Shown here piece by piece: positions 28,341-36,414 of a stretch of 64,000 bases of DNA. The position numbers and the translations under genes are program-made. The notes below the pieces were generated by a model. It searched no databases, had not been told where the DNA came from, and saw only the letters and a list, made by a program, of their open reading frames with translations. How positions within the stretch are numbered: position 1 is the first letter of the stretch; every line of letters starts with the position of its first letter. This DNA comes from Bacteroides pyogenes (GTDB lineage: Bacteria; Bacteroidota; Bacteroidia; Bacteroidales; Bacteroidaceae): NCBI RefSeq assembly GCF_014196225.1, contig NZ_JACIDI010000001.1, forward strand, positions 124,001 through 188,000, read 5' to 3'.

Positions 28341-29213
28341 TCAACCGATGGTATGGTTGGCCAGCAATTCGACAATCAATTCCTCCACGTCACGGTCGCT
28401 GCCGCTGATGGTTTTACTCTCTTTCGCTTGGAATACGATGTTTTGAATGCTCTTCACTTTGGTGGGCGAACCGGACAAACCGCATTGGGCGAGGTCGCCG
28501 TTCACATCGGCTACGCTCCATTCCACCAGATTCAGATAATCGCGCTTGTCGTACAGATCAGTGTAGTCCAGATTGCCTTGCTGCTTTTCGGTCACCGTTT
28601 TGGCATGTTTGTACTTCTGCACCAGTTTGGCGTTTCGCGGGCGGCAGGGAGCTGCCGAACCGTTCACTGTAATCACGATGGGCAACGGGCCTTCTACGGT
28701 TTCTACTCCGCCGTCGATATGACGTTTTACGGTGATGCGGTCTTTGGTTACCTTTAATATCTCTTCCGCATAGGTAATTTGTGTCAGTCCCAGCTTCTCG
28801 GCTACTTGCGGCCCCACCTGAGCCGTGTCTCCGTCGATGGCCTGACGTCCGCCTATGATAATATCGCAATTGCCTATCTTGCGGATGGCAGTTGCCAAAG
28901 CGTAAGAAGTAGCCAGTGTGTCGGCGCCGGCAAAAGCGCGGTCGGTCAGTAAGTACCCGTTATCCGCGCCGCGGAAGAGTCCTTCGCGAATGATGTCGGC
29001 GGCACGTCCCGGCCCCATCGTTAAAACAGTTACGGTAGACCCCCGGTGAGCGTCCTTCAGTCGAAGCGCTTGTTCCAATGCGTTCAAGTCTTCGGGGTTG
29101 AAGATAGCGGGCAGCGCCGCGCGGTTTACAGTTCCGTCGGCTTTCATGGCATCCTTCCCAACGTTTCGTGTGTCGGGAACTTGTTTTGCCAATACAACAA
29201 TTTTCAAACTCAT
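28341..29213 (-). CDS. etfB: Electron transfer flavoprotein, beta subunit
   Basis: 290 residues with AKQVPDTRNV at the N-terminus, the nucleotide-binding ALEQALRLKD and TMGPGRA elements, and GRQAIDGDTAQVGP (about 130-143), a hallmark of EtfB. It forms the heterodimer with EtfA. First gene of the operon; the promoter is about 100 bp upstream. Confidence 0.94.
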   Translation of the reverse strand: MSLKIVVLAKQVPDTRNVGKDAMKADGTVNRAALPAIFNPEDLNALEQALRLKDAHRGSTVTVLTMGPGRAADIIREGLFRGADNGYLLTDRAFAGADTLATSYALATAIRKIGNCDIIIGGRQAIDGDTAQVGPQVAEKLGLTQITYAEEILKVTKDRITVKRHIDGGVETVEGPLPIVITVNGSAAPCRPRNAKLVQKYKHAKTVTEKQQGNLDYTDLYDKRDYLNLVEWSVADVNGDLAQCGLSGSPTKVKSIQNIVFQAKESKTISGSDRDVEELIVELLANHTIG

Positions 29214-29311
29214 GTTATTAATTTTAGTATTAGTATTTCTACGAGTTAGCAGCCAGTAGCGTAGTAGTAATTTGTCTTGCTATCTAAACTATCCGGTTAA
29301 CTATGAGTGTG

Positions 29312-29342
29312 CAAATTTAGTCAAACACTTGGTTCTGACAAG
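29312..29342 (-). promoter_or_regulatory. Promoter of the etfB-etfA-acd operon
   Basis: Reverse strand: CTTG (29342-29339), 19 bp, TAAATTTG (29319-29312). One mismatch in the -33 box. Confidence 0.5.
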
Positions 29343-29608
29343 GAAACCGCCTAAAAAATGCACAAGATTAAGATTTTTGAGCAAAAAGCCTTTCCTTTTT
29401 ATCTTCCCGCAATCCGTTTCCTTTTCATCGATAAATGCGTTTCAGGCCTTTTCGGAGCTTGCCTTCGGTCTGTCTTTATGAAATAAATATTGGGCGGAAA
29501 GTTGCGGAGCAGGCACATGGCTCCAAAGAAATAGAGGGGATGTCGAAGCCCAAGCACAGCGAAGATGAGCTTCTAATCTGAAATTCGGACTATCTTCAGT
29601 TGGCATAA

Positions 29609-29676
29609 AAATAGCCCTATCATTACCTCAACATGAAGTTTGATAGGGCTATTTATAAAGTTTGATAGGGCTATTT
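29609..29676 (-). terminator. Terminator with one left arm and two identical right arms
   Basis: Forward coordinates: AAATAGCCCTATCA (29609-29622) is complementary to TGATAGGGCTATTT at 29641-29654 and again at 29663-29676. On the reverse strand, either copy can pair with the distal arm, which is followed by TTTTTATG, so it should end the peptidase transcript. The two copies are part of identical tandem 22-mers (29637-29658 and 29659-29680). Confidence 0.8.
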
Positions 29677-29680
29677 ATAT
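29637..29680 (+). repeat. Perfect two-unit 22-bp tandem repeat I
   Basis: Positions 29637-29658 and 29659-29680 are identical 22-mers (core TTTGATAGGGCTATTT). The duplication copies one arm of the terminator hairpin. Confidence 0.95.
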
Positions 29681-29825
29681 TTGCCTTTTACAACCCGCAA
29701 GTTTTCCGGGTGCTCAGTTTAGTTTTGGCGCATCCTCAATTCTTATGTCTCAATCGTTTTGATTCCCTTTTGCGGAGTACTCTCTTATAGTCTTATAGAA
29801 AGAGGGGATAGAAATGCGGAGCGGT

Positions 29826-31010
29826 TTATCTGATTCCCAACTTTTTGGCTATCTCTTTGGGAAGCGCATCCTTGTGCACGAGGATATTCATCGTCTTGTA
29901 AGCCACAAATGCTTTCGAAGCATACCAGATACCTTTGTATTTGTTGTTTGTTCCCCAAGAGTTCTTTACCATGAAATACTCTTTACCGTTTTGGTCTTTG
30001 GCGATACCGTAGATCTGCATTCCGTGGTCATCGGTCGTTTCCCAGTTGTCGTAGGCTTCCTGACGCATTTCTTGTGTGATTGCCATTTCCTGAAGCGGCT
30101 TCGAGGTAAGTTCTTTGCGTTTGTCCGTAGCGGTCAGTCCGGTCCATCTGGCCATATCCGATCCGGTAAGTTCCGCCCCTTTGTTCGCGTCGGGCATTAC
30201 AGCGATACCGTCGCGTGTAAATCCTTTTTCGCTGACATCGCTTCCCCATGCGAATGTATAGCCTTTTCTGACAGCGTTGTCCATTACAGCCATCAATTCG
30301 TCTATCGGCAAGTTGTACGATAAACCGTTACGCCAGTTATCCTGAATTTCGAGGGCGAACTGTGTGTAAAAAGGATGATGGGTATACGAAGTCAACGAAA
30401 CGTAGTCTTCCGCTTTCAGCCCCAATGATTCGGCGAATGTCATCGGCGTGTATTCTTTCCCTTTGTATGTGAATTTCTCGGGGCATTCTCCCAAATAAGT
30501 ATCGTAAATGGCACTTAGTCCTTTTTTCCATACGGGCGATAGCTTGGTAAGTTTGCTTTGGGCGATGGCTTTTACGTATCCTTCGGCCACTGCGTCGACT
30601 TCATTGTGCACGTGCATCGAATCGCCGTACATGATTCCCGGCATTACCTCCTGCGGAACCAGTCCGTAGTGCTTCATGCAGAACACTACATCGTAAAAGC
30701 TTCCGCCCGGAGAGAAGGAGTTATCTCCGTGGTAGCGTACATAGTTCACGCCACGATCTTGCATGGTTTTGTGCACAACGAACATTTCGGATAAATCGTA
30801 TTCGCCTTTTCCTGTACGCAGCAATTCGGATTCGAGAAATCCCAACCCCGAAAAGCTCCAGCAAGTGCTCGAACGGTTTTGATTTTTGATGGATGTAATG
30901 GGGTTTTCTTTCACCGTTGTGAATACAAAACCCTCTTTTTCTTTTGTGTCTTGTGCCATTGCGCTCAAGCCGAGTAAGCCTAAAGTGGCAATAAGAATCG
31001 TTTTTTTCAT
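29826..31010 (-). CDS. Secreted C1-family aminopeptidase (bleomycin hydrolase-like)
   Basis: 394 residues with a 20-residue Sec signal ending SAMAQ. The papain-type triad is visible: QNRSSTCWSF with C50, DDHGMQIYG with H329 and VKNSWG with N350, spaced as in PepC/bleomycin hydrolase rather than classical papain. Family members trim N-terminal residues from peptides. The signal peptide makes this a periplasmic or exported version, common in Bacteroidales. It has its own promoter and terminator and so is monocistronic. Confidence 0.9.
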   Translation of the reverse strand: MKKTILIATLGLLGLSAMAQDTKEKEGFVFTTVKENPITSIKNQNRSSTCWSFSGLGFLESELLRTGKGEYDLSEMFVVHKTMQDRGVNYVRYHGDNSFSPGGSFYDVVFCMKHYGLVPQEVMPGIMYGDSMHVHNEVDAVAEGYVKAIAQSKLTKLSPVWKKGLSAIYDTYLGECPEKFTYKGKEYTPMTFAESLGLKAEDYVSLTSYTHHPFYTQFALEIQDNWRNGLSYNLPIDELMAVMDNAVRKGYTFAWGSDVSEKGFTRDGIAVMPDANKGAELTGSDMARWTGLTATDKRKELTSKPLQEMAITQEMRQEAYDNWETTDDHGMQIYGIAKDQNGKEYFMVKNSWGTNNKYKGIWYASKAFVAYKTMNILVHKDALPKEIAKKLGIR

Positions 31011-31048
31011 TCTTTTTATGAGTTTAATGATTAAGTTTGTTTTGCATG

Positions 31049-31056
31049 CAAAGATA
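31049..31056 (-). promoter_or_regulatory. -7 element of the C1 peptidase gene
   Basis: Reverse strand TATCTTTG at 31056-31049, 39 bp before the ATG. No clear -33 TTTG at the expected distance. Confidence 0.45.
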
Positions 31057-31206
31057 AAAATCCTATCTTGAAATTCATTGTTTTACGTATACATTTGCAT
31101 GAAAAAAGAATGAATATTGTTTTTTGCGCAGACAATGGCTTACCTTTCCTTGTCTTGAACGCTGTAGAGCAGACCGGAGAGATGATAAACTTTCAACAGA
31201 GTATCA

Positions 31207-31728
31207 CTATTCTTCTGTTTGGGTGGTAATGACGTAATCTTCTTTGATAAATTCATCATATACCTTTCTGGGATGATCGAATGAAGCCGTACCGTTTCTT
31301 TCTTCGTTGAAATTTGCGCGGCGGAATTGCTTCAGTTTGAGGTTGTCTTCGGCATATTCTCTCAGCTTCTTGTGTTCGCGTCCGTATAGCGAGCTTTCTA
31401 TCACTTCAGAGTCGAGGAGATTCTCCTTAGGCGTAATGGTAGGCAGAAGCACTTGTTCCAACAATCCCCGATAAGCGCCGTTATATTCGCACCACACCAC
31501 GTTATTGACCATGTATATCCGATAGACATACTTAGACCATGCTGTTCTGATTTCAATTTCCTTTTCGTAGATTTCGATAACAGCTTCCGAACCGTAGGCT
31601 TCATCACGAATGGCTACGGTGGTGCGTCCCTGAAGTTTTTCCCTGATGGTGGTAGTCCATTTCGGCGAGTTCATGATTTCCTCGATAATCTCGGGCAGTT
31701 TTTCTTTGATTTCAAATACGATTCTCAT
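31207..31728 (-). CDS. Protein of unknown function
   Basis: 173 residues from the ATG at 31728; an in-frame TTG at 31743 is less likely. I do not recognise the family. It is soluble, charged, with a helical N-terminus (EIKEKLPEIIEEIM), a central beta-like part (TVAIRDEAYGSEAVIEIYEKE, YVYRIYMVNN) and a helical, Lys/Glu-rich C-terminus. No signal peptide, no cysteine motif. It stands alone between the C1 peptidase gene and a large repeat-filled spacer. Coding looks real because it has good codon periodicity and an intact start and stop. Confidence 0.6.
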   Translation of the reverse strand: MRIVFEIKEKLPEIIEEIMNSPKWTTTIREKLQGRTTVAIRDEAYGSEAVIEIYEKEIEIRTAWSKYVYRIYMVNNVVWCEYNGAYRGLLEQVLLPTITPKENLLDSEVIESSLYGREHKKLREYAEDNLKLKQFRRANFNEERNGTASFDHPRKVYDEFIKEDYVITTQTEE

Positions 31729-32006
31729 GGCATTTGCCTGCAAGCAGGACTTGTTTTACGATTTATCTCTTAACTTTCTGACTTCTTTAAAGTTATGTAA
31801 AATGTTGCGGAAAAACAAAGGTTCGTTTGATTATTTTCTATATTTTACCAAAAATACCTACTTTTTTATCTATTTATCTATAAATGTACGATAAAATGGA
31901 AAATGTTTAATGTTTTATCTCGTGTATGGAAACAGCTTAATTATTTATTCCGTTTTTCCTGTATCATTGTTCGCGTCCTACGGGCTATGGATATACCGTG
32001 CCGAGT

Positions 32007-32098
32007 ATATATATGCCTACCGTGGTGACCATATATGCCTACCGTGGTGGCCATATATGCTTACCGTGGTGGCCATATATATACACCATGTGGGTTAT
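32007..32098 (+). repeat. 22-bp tandem array D
   Basis: ATATGCCTACCGTGGTG or a variant begins at 32011, 32033 and 32055, with a diverged unit at 32077; steps are exactly 22 bp. Each unit contains CCATATATG, part of a near-palindrome GGCCATATATGCC. Confidence 0.95.
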
Positions 32099-32277
32099 AT
32101 ATCTGCCTTTTTCTTACTGATAAAGTTGCTTTTTCGTTTCGAAAATCGGGCGCGTGTGTGTTATGCTTTCTTTTCCGGTTTTTGCGAACGGCTCATTGTT
32201 TGCTTCTAATGTTCCTGCCACCTTGCGTTCGGACTGCATCGTGTTCGTCCTGAACCTTGCAGGAGTCCCGACAACGT

Positions 32278-32450
32278 TTTCTTGCGCTTGTGTTTGAGCT
32301 ACATGGTGTTTGCTTAAAAAGCGACGTTGCAGACAGAACCACTTTCTTGCGCTTGTGTTTGAGCTACATGGTGTTTGCTTAAAAAGCGACATTGCAGCAC
32401 AGAACCACTTTCTTGCGCTTGTGTTTGAACGACGTGGTGTTTGCTTAAAA
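32278..32450 (+). repeat. 65/66-bp tandem array C
   Basis: TTTCTTGCGCTTGTGTTTGA begins at 32278, 32343 and 32409 (steps 65 and 66). The first two units are nearly identical over their whole length; the third is cut short where array B begins. A degenerate unit may precede it from about 32213. Confidence 0.95.
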
Positions 32451-32453
32451 ACC

Positions 32454-32517
32454 CCGCCGTGTTTGATTTCAAAGCCCGCCGTGTTTTTTTTGAAAGTTCG
32501 CCGTGTTTGAAAAGAAG
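32454..32517 (-). repeat. 22-bp tandem array B, inverted relative of array A
   Basis: CGCCGTGTTT begins at 32455, 32477 and 32499 (steps 22). Positions 32454-32486 are the exact reverse complement of 17449-17481 (33 bp) in array A, 15 kb away. Confidence 0.95.
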
Positions 32518-32587
32518 TGTCCCGATAGTTCTGATAGTCGTTTGGATTTGTCGGAACCGAAAGTGCGCGAGGTTCGTCCCCTGCGCT

Positions 32588-33463
32588 TTAAACCCGGGAA
32601 ACGGACGATTCGAGCGGCAGGCAAACCGGCCGGTGAAATTTGATCAAGCCTTCCATCGGGCTTTGAAGCACTTGCCCCATTTGCATTCCCATAGCCTGTA
32701 CGGCTTCTTCCAGCACGCCCTTGTAGTAAAAAGCGACGGAACCGGTGAAGTGAACCGGCAAGTTCCGACGGTTGTATTGCATCACGTTTCTTTTCAGGAA
32801 GTCTTTAAAGCTGTTCAAAACAAGCTGATGCACTTCGGGAACCGCGATGCGGCGGGCAAGGAAAGGAGAGAGGCTTGCCAGAAAACGATTGGGGAAAGGG
32901 CGCCGGTAGACGCGGTCGATAATCTCAGCCGGAGTAAGATTGAATTCGTTCAGGAACTCCTCTTTCATCCCCGCAGGCATCCGATTCTTCAGCAGATTGC
33001 CTACCAGTAGTTTTCCCAGCACCGCAGCGCTGCCTTCATCGCCCAATATGAATCCTAACGGAGATACGTTCTGCACAATCTCCGTGCCGTCGTAATAGCA
33101 GGAGTTCGAACCTGTGCCCATGATGCAGGCTATGCCCGCCCGATGTCCGCACAGACTACGTGCGGCGGCAAGCATGTCGCTGCTCACTTCTATCGAACCC
33201 TCTACGTGTAGATGAGCATTGAGCGCCCGCTTCACAACGTCGATTTTATCGGGGAAAGCGCATCCCGCTCCATAGAAGTGTATATGCCCGAGCCGGCGCT
33301 CCGGCAAGTGGGGCAATAAATTCTGTCGTATCTCTTCGCAAATCTCCTCTTCCGACTGGAAAAACGGATTCGTTCCCTGAGTTCTTATCCGTTTTACGAT
33401 GCCTTCATGGTCTACCGCGCACCAGTCGGTTTTGGTAGATCCGCTATCCGCTATTAGAATCAT
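32588..33463 (-). CDS. BadF/BadG-type sugar kinase (GlcNAc/MurNAc kinase-like), paralogue 1
   Basis: 291 residues of the ASKHA fold: phosphate-1 motif DSGSTKTDW at 6-14, GTGSNSCYYDG (about 126) and LGDEGS (about 147). It is the same family as the kinase in the murTKQ-like run (41265-42104), to which it is very similar, and a more distant one at 60629-61477. Such enzymes phosphorylate N-acetyl amino sugars at C6. The C-terminal dozen residues (VCLPLESSVSRV) extend beyond the paralogue. In paralogue 2 the phosphate-2 element reads GDEGSGAYLG, here GDEGSAAVLG. It is monocistronic and divergent from a DUF2007 gene. Sugar specificity is unknown. Confidence 0.85.
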   Translation of the reverse strand: MILIADSGSTKTDWCAVDHEGIVKRIRTQGTNPFFQSEEEICEEIRQNLLPHLPERRLGHIHFYGAGCAFPDKIDVVKRALNAHLHVEGSIEVSSDMLAAARSLCGHRAGIACIMGTGSNSCYYDGTEIVQNVSPLGFILGDEGSAAVLGKLLVGNLLKNRMPAGMKEEFLNEFNLTPAEIIDRVYRRPFPNRFLASLSPFLARRIAVPEVHQLVLNSFKDFLKRNVMQYNRRNLPVHFTGSVAFYYKGVLEEAVQAMGMQMGQVLQSPMEGLIKFHRPVCLPLESSVSRV

Positions 33464-33501
33464 CTCCTTTATGTTATACGTCCTTTTATTTTAAAATCGT
33501 G

Positions 33502-33509
33502 CAAAGATA
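33502..33509 (-). promoter_or_regulatory. -7 element of kinase paralogue 1
   Basis: Reverse strand TATCTTTG at 33509-33502, 38 bp before the kinase ATG, back to back with the forward promoter at 33523-33551. The two divergent transcripts start within about 60 bp of one another. Confidence 0.5.
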
Positions 33510-33522
33510 ATACAAAAAAATC

Positions 33523-33551
33523 TTTGCGTATGATTTTATATTGTACTTTTG
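33523..33551 (+). promoter_or_regulatory. Consensus promoter of the DUF2007 gene
   Basis: TTTG (33523-33526), 17 bp, TACTTTTG (33544-33551). It shows that an in-frame start at 33524 is not used and supports the ATG at 33575. Confidence 0.7.
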
Positions 33552-33574
33552 TGAAAACTAACACTCGTATACGC

Positions 33575-34009
33575 ATGAAAACCGTGAAACTGATCACCTG
33601 TAACGATGCCATGCAGGCGCATATCCTTCAGGGAGCGCTAAGGAATGAGGGGATTGAATCGCTGCTGCACAACGAAAATTTCTCTACGTTGATGAAAAGT
33701 TACATAAGCAATGTGTCCGGAGTAGATATTTTCGTGCTCGAAGAAGATTACGACAAAGCCGTGCAGGTGTTGAAAGACAACCAAAGCTGGGAGGAAGAGC
33801 CGGCTTTATGCCCTTATTGCGGTTCGTTGCATATCCGCTTTGTGTTGAAGAAAGGAAAGAAGATACGCGCGTTTGCGACAGCCGCGCTCTCTCTATTGTC
33901 GCAGACGCCTCCGGGAAGCAATCATTGGGAGTATGTATGCAATGAGTGCTTCCGGAGGTTCGAGAAACCCGTGTCCCGGTTCGAGCCTTCCGATAAAACA
34001 CAGGAATAA
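33575..34009 (+). CDS. DUF2007 signal-transducing-like domain with zinc ribbon
   Basis: 144 residues. The N-terminal 70 residues are the DUF2007 ferredoxin-like domain (LITCNDAMQAHILQGALRNEGIES, GVDIFVLEEDYDKAVQVL), found in small proteins of unproven, possibly signalling or regulatory, function. The second half has two CxxC pairs, CPYC and CNEC, about 45 residues apart, forming a probable zinc ribbon. No signal peptide or membrane segment, so cytosolic. It heads a forward group with the PstS-like and esterase genes but the 87-bp gap leaves cotranscription uncertain. Confidence 0.78.
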   Translation: MKTVKLITCNDAMQAHILQGALRNEGIESLLHNENFSTLMKSYISNVSGVDIFVLEEDYDKAVQVLKDNQSWEEEPALCPYCGSLHIRFVLKKGKKIRAFATAALSLLSQTPPGSNHWEYVCNECFRRFEKPVSRFEPSDKTQE

Positions 34010-34096
34010 TAAAATCAGATGGCGACATGCTGAATTGAGTAAAGTGTGGCGGGGCAATGATGTGAGAAATTAGAAATCCATTTAATATACTTATTT

Positions 34097-35104
34097 ATGA
34101 TGAAAATAGACAAAAGAATAATAACAATGTTGTTATTATTCTGCACCATCGGCTTTGTAAACTGTAATAATGAGGAAGAAAACGTGATAAACTACGAAAA
34201 CAGTATTGAGGGGTTGACTGCTGATAATTTTCCCGTAATGGACAGCTCCACTTCGACACACCCGCTGCTGAAATTATTGGGATATAAGTTGATGGGCATT
34301 CGTTATAAATGGGAAGTCAGCTTTATGAGCGGGATAGAGAAGTACATAACCTGTGATTCCGAATACTATTATGGGACGAACAGTACGGCTACGAATGCAG
34401 CAAGGCAAAGGCTGGAGCAGATAGAGGCTAAGATGAAGAAGTCCACAACGCACGGTTCTTTTGTCAATCTGATAGATGACAAAGTAGAACTGATCATAGC
34501 GTCGAGGGCTATTTCACGGGATGAGAAACAATATGCCAAAGAGAAAGGAACGGGCATTATAGAAAAACCGGTCGGGATAGACGGTTTTGTTTTCATCAAG
34601 AATAAAGAGAACCCCGTCAAATCCTTAACGTGCGAACAAATCAGAAGCATATATTCGGGTAAAATCACTAATTGGAAAGAAGTGGGAGGAAATGATGTGG
34701 CGATTACTCCCTATATGCGTAATCGAAACTCCGGTAGTCAGGAAAAAATGGAGACACTCGTTATGAAAGGAGAACCGATGATGGATGCACCCGAGTTGGT
34801 TGGGGGTGGGATGACTTCGCCATTCTACTCTCTGTGGGAAAATGTAAACGGGATGGCTTATACGCCATATTATTATTGTACGGCGATGATAGACGACCCA
34901 CGTATAAAAATGTTCGATGTAGAAGGCGTGCAGCCTGATAAAACTACAATCGCATCCCGTCAATACCCTTATGTATCGGAAATCTATGCAGCCGTACGTG
35001 CCGATGTGGATAAATCTTCTATGAGCTGGAAAATATTTGAATTCCTTACATCAGGAGCTGCAAATGCAATTATTGAAGAAAGTGGTTATGTGAAATATTA
35101 TTAG
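34097..35104 (+). CDS. PstS-like substrate-binding lipoprotein
   Basis: 335 residues. Lipoprotein signal with Cys in FVNCNN (about residue 23). The PBP-type fold is supported by SRAISRDE (about 137), IDGFVFI, the IYSGKITNWKEVGG stretch (about 188-201) and SGSQEKM, which resembles the phosphate-contacting loop of PstS. No permease or ATPase gene is adjacent, so it is an orphan binding protein. It may bind phosphate or another anion, or have a structural role; the phosphate-binding residues were not verified. The esterase gene starts 20 bp downstream. Confidence 0.75.
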   Translation: MMKIDKRIITMLLLFCTIGFVNCNNEEENVINYENSIEGLTADNFPVMDSSTSTHPLLKLLGYKLMGIRYKWEVSFMSGIEKYITCDSEYYYGTNSTATNAARQRLEQIEAKMKKSTTHGSFVNLIDDKVELIIASRAISRDEKQYAKEKGTGIIEKPVGIDGFVFIKNKENPVKSLTCEQIRSIYSGKITNWKEVGGNDVAITPYMRNRNSGSQEKMETLVMKGEPMMDAPELVGGGMTSPFYSLWENVNGMAYTPYYYCTAMIDDPRIKMFDVEGVQPDKTTIASRQYPYVSEIYAAVRADVDKSSMSWKIFEFLTSGAANAIIEESGYVKYY

Positions 35105-35124
35105 GCTTTATAAAAAATCATGGT

Positions 35125-35943
35125 ATGAATAAGAAAAAACTCTTGTTGTCCGTTGCTTTTTTGCTTTCGTTGCCCGTCTCTTTCGCGGCAAGAGTAGACA
35201 CGTTATGGATAAGAAGCGCGTCGATGCAGCGGGATGTTCAGGTAGTGGCGGTCATTCCCGACGTGTCCGGCGGAAAGAAAGCGGTGGCTTGTCCGGTTGT
35301 TTACCTGCTTCACGGATACAGCGGGAATGCAAAGAGCTGGATCGCGATTAAGCCCGACTTGCCGAAGATTGCCGATGAAAAAGGAATCATTTTCGTTTGT
35401 CCCGACGGAAAGAACAGTTGGTACTGGGACAGTCCGAAGAATCCGTCGTACCGTTACGAAACCTTTGTTTCGTCGGAACTGGTGGAGTATATCGACACCC
35501 ATTATGCGACGATACCCCACCGGAAAGCCCGTGCCATCACCGGCTTGAGCATGGGCGGACACGGCGCATTGTGGATTTCCTTCCGGCATAAAGATACCTT
35601 CGGTGCAGGCGGAAGCACCAGCGGCGGGGTAGACATACGTCCGTTTCCGAGAAATTGGGAAATCTCCAAGCTGTTGGGAGAGTTTGCCGCCAATAAAAAG
35701 ACGTGGGACGAGCATAGCGTAGTGAATCAAACAGACAGAATAGAAAATGGCGACTTGGCGATAATAATTGATTGCGGCGAGGGAGACTTTTTCTTGAACG
35801 TAAATAAAGAGTTGCACGAACGACTGCTGAGACGCAAAATCGACCATGACTTTATCGTGCGTCCGGGAGCACACAACGCCGATTATTGGAGAAACTCCAT
35901 CGACTATCATATCCTGTTTTTCGACAAGTTCTTCAGGAAATAA
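35125..35943 (+). CDS. Secreted alpha/beta-hydrolase esterase (esterase D/acetyl-xylan-esterase-like)
   Basis: 272 residues with a signal peptide ending near SFA (residue 21). The nucleophile elbow GLSMGGHG places Ser142; CGEGDFF and RPGAHNADYW supply the likely Asp and His. The LLHGYSGNA oxyanion region is at about 61-69. Family members deacylate carbohydrates or small esters (feruloyl, acetyl) or resemble S-formylglutathione hydrolase. It is 20 bp after the PstS-like gene. The substrate is unknown; periplasmic location is clear from the signal. Confidence 0.85.
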   Translation: MNKKKLLLSVAFLLSLPVSFAARVDTLWIRSASMQRDVQVVAVIPDVSGGKKAVACPVVYLLHGYSGNAKSWIAIKPDLPKIADEKGIIFVCPDGKNSWYWDSPKNPSYRYETFVSSELVEYIDTHYATIPHRKARAITGLSMGGHGALWISFRHKDTFGAGGSTSGGVDIRPFPRNWEISKLLGEFAANKKTWDEHSVVNQTDRIENGDLAIIIDCGEGDFFLNVNKELHERLLRRKIDHDFIVRPGAHNADYWRNSIDYHILFFDKFFRK

Positions 35944-36120
35944 ACTGCCGGAGATCGGTTTTTAGAAGTTCCCTGCCGCAAATACCGCCTTGCTCTTTTT
36001 TCTTTTATCGTGCAACAGATGCAGGATGATATGCGCGCCTTTTCCGGTTTGTGTTTTTGCAAAAGAGTTTTCGTGCGGCGCGAACGGCGGGAAAAGGGTC
36101 GTTGAATGGCGAGGCCGGGC

Positions 36121-36229
36121 GCAAGCGTTTCTTTTTCAAGATGCAAGCGTCCAAGCAAATGGGATATACGCCGGGACATTTCAGTGCAAGTGTTTCTTTT
36201 TCAAGATGCAAGTGTTTCTTTTTTTAAGG
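36121..36229 (+). repeat. 22/43-bp quantised array G1
   Basis: GCAAGCG or GCAAGTG begins at 36121, 36143, 36186 and 36208 (steps 22, 43, 22). Three units continue TTTCTTTTTCAAGATG or close variants; the 43-bp step holds an unrelated insert of about one unit. Confidence 0.95.
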
Positions 36230-36414
36230 GGCGGGAGAATCGGTGGGCATCGAGTTGTAGCGAAGCTATCGGTGCGAGGCTCTGTTTTTGAAGGGCTTCG
36301 CCTGCGGAAATGCTTTTCGAGTGAAAATGAATCTTTGTTTTTTCGAGCAGAATCGAATGCTTTTTCAAAAGGCAGCAGAGGCTCTGCCATTTATGAACAA
36401 AAGCTTTGTTACGG

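Larger units (their letters stand above)
29214..29825. other. 612-bp spacer between etfB and the C1 peptidase gene
   Basis: Holds the etf promoter (29312-29342) and, at its other end, the terminator of the reverse peptidase gene with a duplicated hairpin arm (29609-29680). The 250 bp between show no gene or repeat that I can identify. Confidence 0.6.
31729..32587. other. 859-bp spacer with three different repeat arrays
   Basis: It contains, left to right, a 22-bp array (D, 32007-32098), a 65/66-bp array (C, 32278-32450) and a second 22-bp array (B, 32454-32517). The first 250 bp are AT-rich without a recognisable gene. Short open frames across the arrays are not convincing. Confidence 0.7.
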
